A stretch of 5,106 nt of DNA, from positions 1-5,106 of the forward strand of contig CACXNN010000094.1 in NCBI GenBank assembly GCA_902768995.1, written 5' to 3'. Both the position numbers and the translations under genes were made by a program. How positions within the stretch are numbered: position 1 is the first letter of the stretch; every line of letters begins with the position of its first letter. This document shows, in pieces, positions 1 to 4,361 of this stretch. The stretch is from an uncultured Eubacteriales bacterium. GTDB lineage: Bacteria; Bacillota; Clostridia; Christensenellales; CAG-138. The notes below the pieces were generated by a model. The model was not told the origin of the DNA, did no database searches, and worked only from the letters and a program-made list of their open reading frames with translations.

Positions 1-90
1 GCCCAGGGGTACCTCCAGGTGCTCTTCGAGCTGAACCCCAAGGCCGTGGGCGGCGCCCTGCCCGCTGACGGCTTCTACTACATGCCGTGA
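1..90 (+). CDS. ABC transporter substrate-binding protein, C-terminal end (partial)
   Basis: An open frame enters from the left edge and stops at TGA 88-90, leaving 29 residues that end in NPKAVGGALPADGFYYMP. Seen: this tail resembles the C-terminus of NitT/TauT-type periplasmic-binding-fold proteins, where an NPxxVGGxLPxDxFYY-like ending is common, and the next two genes are the matching permease and ATPase. Known of the family: in Gram-positive bacteria this component is a lipoprotein outside the membrane that captures the substrate and delivers it to the permease. Inference: it is the first or an early gene of the importer operon, translationally coupled to the permease through the GTGA overlap at 87-90. 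The ligand-binding part is outside the window, so the substrate (sulfonate, taurine, nitrate, thiamine precursor or other) cannot be assigned. Confidence 0.72.
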   Translation, partial: AQGYLQVLFELNPKAVGGALPADGFYYMP

Positions 91-848
91 AGGAACTGCT
101 GCAGAAAAACAGCATACGAAAACTCTTGTCCGTAGCTCTCGCCCTGCTCCTATGGCAGGCGGGAGCTGTCCTTTTGGATCTGCCGCTGCTGCTGGTGCCC
201 CCTCTCGAGGTGCTGAAACGGCTTTTGACCCTGGTCCAGGAGGCCGACTTCTGGCGGACCCTCCTCTTCTCCTTCAGCCGGATCGTGCTGGGCTTCGCCA
301 TCGCCTTCGCCCTGGGGTGCCTCCTCGGCGTGCTGTCGGGGAAGTGGCCCCTGCTCGAAACCCTGCTCTGGCCCTACGTCATCACCATCAAGACCGTGCC
401 CGTGGCCAGCTTCATCATCCTGAGCCTGTTCTTCCTGTCCGCCCGGCGGCTCTCCACCTTCATCTCCTTCCTCATGGTGTTCCCCGTGATCTACTCCAAC
501 GTGCTGGAGGGCATCCGCAGCACGGACAGAGAGCTCCTGGAGATGGGGCAGGTGTTCCGCATCCCCTGGGGGCGGCGGCTCGGGTACATCTACCTGCCCC
601 ACCTGAAGCCCTTTTTGTTCTCCGCCTGTTCGGTGGCCCTGGGCATGAGCTGGAAGTCCGGCGTGGCGGCGGAGGTCATCGGCGTGGCCTCCGGGTCCAT
701 CGGCGAAAAGCTGTACGAGTCCAAGATCTACTTCATGACGGAGGACCTGCTGGCCTGGACCGTGGTCATCGTGCTCATATCCGTCCTCTTCGAGAAGCTG
801 TTCCTGCGGCTCATGAAAGCCGCCTTCGACCGCTGGGAGGGGCGCTGA
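87..848 (+). CDS. ABC transporter permease, NitT/TauT (SsuC/TauC/ThiX-like) family
   Basis: This 253-residue integral membrane protein has a length typical of the family. Hydrophobic segments lie near residues 13-35, 62-84, 93-117, 123-140, 175-190 and 221-240. The cytoplasmic EAA-type coupling loop is at about 141-174 (E141-G-I-R, then L151-E-M-G, then Y169-L-P-H-L-K-P) and should dock on the ATPase. The stretch MSWKSGVAAEVIG at 187-199, followed by GSIGEKLY at 203-210, is characteristic of sulfonate/taurine/thiamine-precursor permeases. The start is GTG at 87, overlapping the upstream stop by 4 bases with no clear Shine-Dalgarno, so initiation probably depends on ribosomes finishing the binding-protein gene. 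A TTG at 126 is an alternative but would cut into the first helix. The ATPase gene begins 1 base after the stop. Family assignment is firm; substrate is not determinable. Confidence 0.92.
   Translation: MKELLQKNSIRKLLSVALALLLWQAGAVLLDLPLLLVPPLEVLKRLLTLVQEADFWRTLLFSFSRIVLGFAIAFALGCLLGVLSGKWPLLETLLWPYVITIKTVPVASFIILSLFFLSARRLSTFISFLMVFPVIYSNVLEGIRSTDRELLEMGQVFRIPWGRRLGYIYLPHLKPFLFSACSVALGMSWKSGVAAEVIGVASGSIGEKLYESKIYFMTEDLLAWTVVIVLISVLFEKLFLRLMKAAFDRWEGR
835..842 (+). promoter_or_regulatory. Ribosome binding site for the ABC ATPase, inside the permease gene
   Basis: GGGAGGGG lies 7 bases before the ATG at 850 and overlaps the last codons of the permease gene. It supports that start and the tight coupling of the two genes. 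Confidence 0.75.
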
Positions 849-849
849 T

Positions 850-1419
850 ATGGCTATCGTGATCCACAACCTCACCAAGTCCTACGGCGATAAGCTGGCC
901 CTGCCCCCCTTCTCCTGCACCTTGGAGGCGGGGGAGCGGGTATGCCTGCTGGGCCAGTCGGGCTGCGGGAAGACCACCCTTTTGCGGCTGCTGCTGGGCC
1001 TCGATACGCCCACAGGCGGCCGGGTGACGGGGCTCCCGGACCGGATCAGCGCCGTCTTCCAGGAGGATCGGCTGTGCCCCTCCTTCTCCGCCGTGACCAA
1101 CGTGTCCCTGGCTCTGGGCCGCCAGGTGCCGAAAGGGGAGATCGTGGCCCTTTTGACCGACCTAGGCCTGGGCGACGCTCTCACGAAGCCCGTCCGGGCG
1201 CTGAGCGGCGGCATGCAGCGGCGGGTGGCCATCGCCCGGAGCCTGCTCATGAGCGCGGATTTGTACCTGATGGACGAGCCCTTCAAGGGTCTCGACGAGG
1301 ACACCCGCCGGATCGTCATGGACCTGGTCCTTGCCCGCACCGAGGGCAAGACGGTGCTGGTGATCACCCACGACCCGGAGGAAGCCGCCTATCTGGGCGG
1401 CCGGGTGATACGCATGTGA
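850..1419 (+). CDS. ABC transporter ATP-binding protein, NitT/TauT (SsuB/TauB/ThiZ-like) family
   Basis: This 189-residue cytoplasmic ATPase powers the importer encoded by the preceding genes. All nucleotide-binding motifs are visible in order: Walker A GQSGCGKT at 35-42, Q-loop glutamine Q71 in AVFQED, ABC signature LSGGMQRR at 118-125, Walker B LYLMDEPF at 138-145 with D142 and catalytic E143, D-loop GLDE at 147-150, and switch histidine H174 in ITHDPEEA. It is shorter than typical SsuB/TauB proteins (roughly 240-260 residues). The protein stops soon after the H-loop, so the usual C-terminal extension is missing but the catalytic core is complete. ATG 850 has a good Shine-Dalgarno 7 bases upstream and sits 1 base after the permease stop. 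It is very likely the last gene of the operon, because a terminator follows 15 bases later. Confidence 0.94.
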   Translation: MAIVIHNLTKSYGDKLALPPFSCTLEAGERVCLLGQSGCGKTTLLRLLLGLDTPTGGRVTGLPDRISAVFQEDRLCPSFSAVTNVSLALGRQVPKGEIVALLTDLGLGDALTKPVRALSGGMQRRVAIARSLLMSADLYLMDEPFKGLDEDTRRIVMDLVLARTEGKTVLVITHDPEEAAYLGGRVIRM

Positions 1420-1434
1420 GAAACCAAAAAGCAG

Positions 1435-1467
1435 AGCTCGAGGCCTTTTGCCTTGAGCTTTTGTATT
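1435..1467 (+). terminator. Rho-independent terminator of the ABC transporter operon
   Basis: The arms AGCTCGAGGC (1435-1444) and GCCTTGAGCT (1450-1459) pair over 10 bp with a single G-U wobble and close a 5-base CTTTT loop. A T-rich tail (TTTTGTATT, 1459-1467) follows, and an A-run (1426-1430) lies just before the stem. It sits 15 bases after the ATPase stop, the expected place for the operon end. Confidence 0.85.
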
Positions 1468-1481
1468 GCCTGGTGTATTAT
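1453..1481 (+). promoter_or_regulatory. Predicted sigma-A-type promoter for the TIR-like/LRR gene
   Basis: TTGAGC (1453-1458, 4 of 6 to TTGACA) and TATTAT (1476-1481, 5 of 6 to TATAAT) are separated by exactly 17 bases, in an AT-rich island within otherwise GC-rich DNA. Transcription would start near 1488 and give a short leader before the ATG at 1514. The -35 box lies in the downstream arm of the preceding terminator. Predicted by inspection only. Confidence 0.55.
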
Positions 1482-1502
1482 ATCCTAAAGTAGGTATTTC
1501 TG

Positions 1503-1508
1503 CGGAGA
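1503..1508 (+). promoter_or_regulatory. Ribosome binding site that fixes the start at 1514
   Basis: CGGAGA is followed by 5 bases and then ATG 1514. The open frame continues upstream to a TTG at 1466, but that codon lies within the predicted promoter and terminator tail and has no Shine-Dalgarno, so 1514 is preferred. Confidence 0.65.
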
Positions 1509-1513
1509 CAGCT

Positions 1514-3178
1514 ATGCGCGAAGCGAAACGGATAAGATCGTACCAAGGCAACCGACACCCCTTCTGCTGCGCCTTGTTCGCCAAGGCCGACCGGCAGGAG
1601 GCCATGGCCGTCCTCGAGACCCTGGATCGGCAGCGCATCCGGATCGCCCTGCCCGCCCGTGGGAACCGGCGGCTGATCCGGCGGGCCGCCCTGGTGCTGC
1701 TGTTCCTGTCCCCGGAGGCGGTGCAGGACAGGGCCGTGACGGCGGGCGTCGCGCAGGCCAGCGCCGCGGGGAAGACCGTGTTGACCATCTATCTCAAGGC
1801 CACGGAGCTGACGCCGGGCCTGTCGCTGCAGCTGGGCCAGACCCAGGCCGTCTTCAAGTACCGGGAGGCCAGCGAGGCGGATTTCTATCGCAAGCTTTTG
1901 GACGCCCCGGCCCTCCGATCCCTGTCCGTGACCCCGGAGCAGAAGCGGGCCCTGATCTGGCGGGCCCTGCTGTGGGCCCTGTGCGGCGGGCTGGTGCTGC
2001 TGGCGGGCCTGAACTGGAAGCCCATCCAGGCGCGCCTGCCCAACGCCCCCCTGCGCCAGTTGGGCGTGCCCCTGGACTTCGACAGTGTGGAGACCCTGTA
2101 CGTGTACGGGGAGACGCCCCTGGACGAGTACGCCATGCCCGGCTACAAGCTGTTCGCCGACGGGGAGCGGGACTACGTGCGCCTGGGCCAGCGGCTGATC
2201 CCCCCGGGGGACATCGCCTCCCTGGACGACTTCGCCCTCCTCCGGAACCTGCGGGAGCTGTGCCTCTGCAACGACCCGGTGGAGTCCCTTTCGCCCCTCC
2301 TGTCCCTCACCGGGCTGACGCTGCTGGACGTGTCCCACGACGGGGAGCTGGACCTGAGCGGCATCGGGGCCCTCGCTCAGCTGGAGACGCTGAACCTTTC
2401 CCACGACCACCTCTCCGGGCTGGAGGCCCTGTCGGAGCTTTCGTCCCTCCGGGTGCTGAACCTGGCCTATACGGACCTCACTGACCTGAGCTGGCTCCGA
2501 GGGCTCCCGTCCCTCAAGACGGTGTATATCGACGCGGGGTTGCTCGCCGCAGCCCAGGCCCTGGGGGAGACCCCCTTTGAGATCCTGTGCCTGGACACCC
2601 CGGTCTACGGGTACGCCGAGCTGAAGGCCGCCCTGGAGGATCCCGCCGTCACCGACGTCCGCATCATGAACGGCCTCACCATCCCAGCTAGCGCCGAGCT
2701 GGTCGTCCGCCCGGAGGTGGCCCTCACCGGCGCGGGTCTGGACGGGGACTTCACCGTCAGCAACTACGGTACCGTCCGCGTCTACGGGGTGTGGGAGATG
2801 GGCCTCTGCACCCGGATCAACTACGGTACCATCGTGGTGGAGCCCGGGGGCCTCTACGCCGGCGGCATGTGCGAAAATATCACCACGGGCCTCTTCCGCA
2901 TCGAGGCGGGGGGCCGCCAGAACCTGGAGCGGGGCATGAGCTTCTCCCTGTCGGGGGGCCGCTACGAGAACGAGGGGGACGTATACCTCAGGGACGGCTA
3001 CCAGCTGCGGTTCCTGGGCGGCACCGTGGTGAATCACGGCGTCCTCCACCTCTTTTCCACGAAGGACGGGGTCTTTCAGATCGGCATCGACCGGGATCGG
3101 TTCCAAAACGACGGCCAGGTGTACTACGACGGGGTCCTGATCCCCAACGACAAGCTGTTCGCGGAGGCGGGGGATTGA
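1514..3178 (+). CDS. Membrane-anchored TIR-like / leucine-rich-repeat / beta-solenoid protein
   Basis: The predicted protein has 554 residues and no N-terminal signal peptide. Residues 9-130 resemble a bacterial TIR domain: a YQGNRHPF lead-in, hydrophobic strand FCCALFA (17-23), strand RIRIAL (41-46), strand ALVLLFLS (59-66), then KTVLTIYLKATEL (87-99) and LQLGQTQAVFKY...FYRKLL, the usual closing pattern of clostridial TIR domains. The catalytic glutamate position is glycine (G78). A single membrane helix spans about 148-167, preceded by K144, R145 and R150, which suggests N-terminus inside. Residues 243-330 are four regular 22-residue leucine-rich repeats (LxxLxxLxLxxxxLxxLxxLxx), with a partial fifth to 340. 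Residues 411-540 contain at least six N-x-G-type turns between short beta strands, suggesting a beta-solenoid. Inference: a surface-exposed LRR/solenoid sensor linked to a cytoplasmic signalling domain. A structural or adhesive role is equally open. Gene boundaries are firm, function is not. Confidence 0.8.
   Translation: MREAKRIRSYQGNRHPFCCALFAKADRQEAMAVLETLDRQRIRIALPARGNRRLIRRAALVLLFLSPEAVQDRAVTAGVAQASAAGKTVLTIYLKATELTPGLSLQLGQTQAVFKYREASEADFYRKLLDAPALRSLSVTPEQKRALIWRALLWALCGGLVLLAGLNWKPIQARLPNAPLRQLGVPLDFDSVETLYVYGETPLDEYAMPGYKLFADGERDYVRLGQRLIPPGDIASLDDFALLRNLRELCLCNDPVESLSPLLSLTGLTLLDVSHDGELDLSGIGALAQLETLNLSHDHLSGLEALSELSSLRVLNLAYTDLTDLSWLRGLPSLKTVYIDAGLLAAAQALGETPFEILCLDTPVYGYAELKAALEDPAVTDVRIMNGLTIPASAELVVRPEVALTGAGLDGDFTVSNYGTVRVYGVWEMGLCTRINYGTIVVEPGGLYAGGMCENITTGLFRIEAGGRQNLERGMSFSLSGGRYENEGDVYLRDGYQLRFLGGTVVNHGVLHLFSTKDGVFQIGIDRDRFQNDGQVYYDGVLIPNDKLFAEAGD
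2240..2533 (+). repeat. Leucine-rich-repeat coding segment (four 22-residue units plus a partial fifth)
   Basis: Protein units begin at residues 243 (LRNLRELCL), 265 (LTGLTLLDV), 287 (LAQLETLNL), 309 (LSSLRVLNL) and 331 (LPSLKTVYI). The first four are exactly 22 residues long, with no insertion or loss. The pattern matches the SDS22/internalin-like LRR class. Conservation is at protein level; the DNA units have diverged. Confidence 0.85.
2744..3133 (+). repeat. C-terminal N-x-G beta-repeat region, probable beta-solenoid
   Basis: Recurring turns SNYGTVRV, INYGTIVV, ITTGLFRI, ENEGDVYL, VNHGVLHL and QNDGQVYY place glycines at residues 419, 438, 459, 488, 509 and 534, each followed by an alternating beta-strand-like pattern. 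The first two copies share an identical 12-base DNA segment, AACTACGGTACC, at 2762-2773 and 2819-2830, which suggests a fairly recent local duplication or constrained codons. The beta-solenoid fold is inferred. Confidence 0.6.
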
Positions 3179-3199
3179 CGGCCGCCCCTCATTTTCGGC

Positions 3200-3228
3200 T
3201 TGCTTTTTCCGATGTTTTTTGGTTTAAT
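3200..3228 (+). promoter_or_regulatory. Predicted promoter with extended -10 for the lipoprotein gene
   Basis: TTGCTT (3200-3205, 3 of 6 to TTGACA) and TTTAAT (3223-3228, 5 of 6 to TATAAT) are 17 bases apart. A TGG triplet at 3220-3222 gives an extended -10 (TGn-TTTAAT), which can compensate for the weak -35. The AT-rich patch contrasts with the surrounding GC-rich DNA, and the gene start follows 31 bases later. Confidence 0.55.
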
Positions 3229-3245
3229 AGACGGGACTGTTCGTG

Positions 3246-3251
3246 AAGGAG
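3246..3251 (+). promoter_or_regulatory. Ribosome binding site that fixes the start at 3260
   Basis: AAGGAG is followed by 8 bases and then ATG 3260. This start places a lipoprotein signal exactly at the N-terminus. The open frame extends upstream to ATG 3200, but that codon sits at the predicted promoter -35 and lacks a Shine-Dalgarno. Confidence 0.8.
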
Positions 3252-3259
3252 ACGTGGGA

Positions 3260-4318
3260 ATGAAACGGGTGTGTCTGTTGATGGCGGCGCTGGCGGCGCT
3301 CATGGTGGGCTGCGGCCGGCAGCTGGCGGAGGTCCCGGAGGCGACCCCGGCCCCCACGGCGGTGGTCACGGCCACGCCGACGCCCACGGCGACCCCTACG
3401 CCGACCCCCACGCCCGTCCTCGTCACCATGGCGCCCACCTCCGTCCCCACGCCGGTCCCCACCCCTACGCCCACCCCCACCGCGACCCCGACCCCCACGC
3501 CGGCGCCCACGCCCTTCTCCCTGGCCTGGGTCCCGGACACCCAGCATTTCGCCTATTTCGATCCGCAGAAGTTTTTGACCCTGGCGGAACGGATCAACGA
3601 GCGCCGGGAGAGCGACAACATCCTGGGCGTGATCCACAGCGGGGATCTGGTGGACAACGGCTTCAAAAGCTGGCAATGGGACAATTTCGACCCCTTCCTG
3701 GAGAACCTGGACCCGTCCCTGTTCTTCTTCCCCGTGGCCGGGAACCACGATATCGGGACCCAGGCCCAGGAGTATTACGCCTATCTGCCCCGGCCCTTTC
3801 TGAAGGCCTATCCCGACGAGCAGAAGTACGACGGCGGCAAGGTGATCTATCGGGTCCTGTCCGAGGGGGGGGAAGATATCCTGCTGCTGGGCATAGGCTG
3901 GAACATGTGGATGGACCGCGGCGCCATGGGCTGGACCGACGAGGTGCTGGCCGCCCATCAGGACATGCCCTGCATCCTGGTCATCCATGGGTTCCTGCTC
4001 AGCGAGACCGGCTACTATCAGTCGGTGGAGCAGATGATCGCCGCCCGGCCCACCATCCGGCTGGTCCTCTGCGGGCATATGGACGGCTACTACACCCACG
4101 TCTTTACCTATGACGACGATGGGGACGGCGTGAAGGAGCGCACCGTCACCGCCATGATGCTGAACATGCAGCGGGCCCAGGACTACGCCTTCCGCATCCT
4201 GACCTTCGATCCCCTTTCCCACGCCGTCACTGTGAACACCCTGCTGCTGGACGGGTCCCCGGCGCCGGACTATCCAAACCGAGAGCCCATCAGCTTCACC
4301 ATAGAAAACGCCTATTGA
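3260..4318 (+). CDS. Lipoprotein metallophosphoesterase (calcineurin-like) with Thr/Pro-rich stalk
   Basis: The predicted protein has 352 residues. Residues 1-18 are a lipoprotein signal (MKR, hydrophobic core, lipobox MVGC) with lipidation expected at C18; M15 at -3 is a slightly unusual lipobox residue. Residues 29-85 are a Thr/Pro linker (41 of 57 residues are T or P), likely an extended stalk through the cell wall. The calcineurin-like domain starts near 87 and shows WVPDTQHF with D93 and Q95, HSGDLVD with D129 and D132, AGNHD at 160-164, VIHGF with H243, and CGHMDG with H273. DTQ in place of DxH marks a known subgroup of these enzymes. GHMDG in place of the usual GHxH makes metal chemistry and substrate uncertain. 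Inference: a surface-anchored phosphoesterase acting on an extracellular phosphoester such as a nucleotide, lipid or wall polymer. It has its own promoter and ends at a strong terminator. Confidence 0.9.
   Translation: MKRVCLLMAALAALMVGCGRQLAEVPEATPAPTAVVTATPTPTATPTPTPTPVLVTMAPTSVPTPVPTPTPTPTATPTPTPAPTPFSLAWVPDTQHFAYFDPQKFLTLAERINERRESDNILGVIHSGDLVDNGFKSWQWDNFDPFLENLDPSLFFFPVAGNHDIGTQAQEYYAYLPRPFLKAYPDEQKYDGGKVIYRVLSEGGEDILLLGIGWNMWMDRGAMGWTDEVLAAHQDMPCILVIHGFLLSETGYYQSVEQMIAARPTIRLVLCGHMDGYYTHVFTYDDDGDGVKERTVTAMMLNMQRAQDYAFRILTFDPLSHAVTVNTLLLDGSPAPDYPNREPISFTIENAY
3335..3517 (+). repeat. Low-complexity tract encoding the Thr/Pro stalk
   Basis: The DNA is an imperfect reiteration of ACC/ACG (Thr) and CCC/CCG/CCT (Pro) codons covering residues 26-86. 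It also produces a spurious Gly/Val-repeat open frame on the opposite strand. Confidence 0.9.
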
Positions 4319-4322
4319 CATG

Positions 4323-4352
4323 AAAAAAGCGGGACGCCGGTCCCGCTTTTTT
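4323..4352. terminator. Bidirectional rho-independent terminator between convergent genes
   Basis: A perfect inverted repeat pairs AAAAAAGCGGGAC (4323-4335) with GTCCCGCTTTTTT (4340-4352) around a 4-base GCCG loop. The T-run serves plus-strand transcripts and the A-run serves minus-strand transcripts. It begins 5 bases after the lipoprotein gene stop and lies 10 bases beyond the stop of the minus-strand gene, so it should end both transcripts. Confidence 0.95.
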
Positions 4353-4361
4353 GCTGTACCC

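Noticed and set aside
942..1493. 183-residue plus-strand frame inside the ATPase gene
   Set aside because: It is an alternative frame over a gene with complete ABC motifs. Its product is Pro/Arg/Gly-rich with no domain pattern.
1466..1513. TTG-initiated extension of the TIR-like gene by 16 residues
   Set aside because: The TTG lies within the terminator tail and predicted promoter, with no Shine-Dalgarno. ATG 1514 has one.
1478..3106. 542-residue minus-strand open frame antisense to the TIR-like/LRR gene
   Set aside because: It mirrors GC-rich codons of the real plus-strand gene, its product is rich in Gly, Gln and Val with no domain pattern, and no ribosome binding site was recognised for it.
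3160..3196. Possible terminator after the TIR-like gene (GGCGG...CCGCC followed by ATTTT)
   Set aside because: Only about 5 bp pair without a bulge, and the T-run is weak. Not enough to call a terminator.
3340..3515. CRISPR-like or tandem-repeat array
   Set aside because: The repetition is codon-level Thr/Pro reiteration in one open frame, without equal-length repeats or unique spacers.
3124..3540. Minus-strand frame with a long Gly-Val repeat
   Set aside because: The Gly-Val repeat is only the reverse complement of Thr/Pro codons. It is not an independent repeat protein.
3224..4321. 365-residue minus-strand open frame antisense to the lipoprotein gene
   Set aside because: Its composition is a by-product of the opposite strand, including an Arg/Gly run opposite the Thr/Pro tract. 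The plus-strand frame has clear enzyme motifs and a lipoprotein signal.
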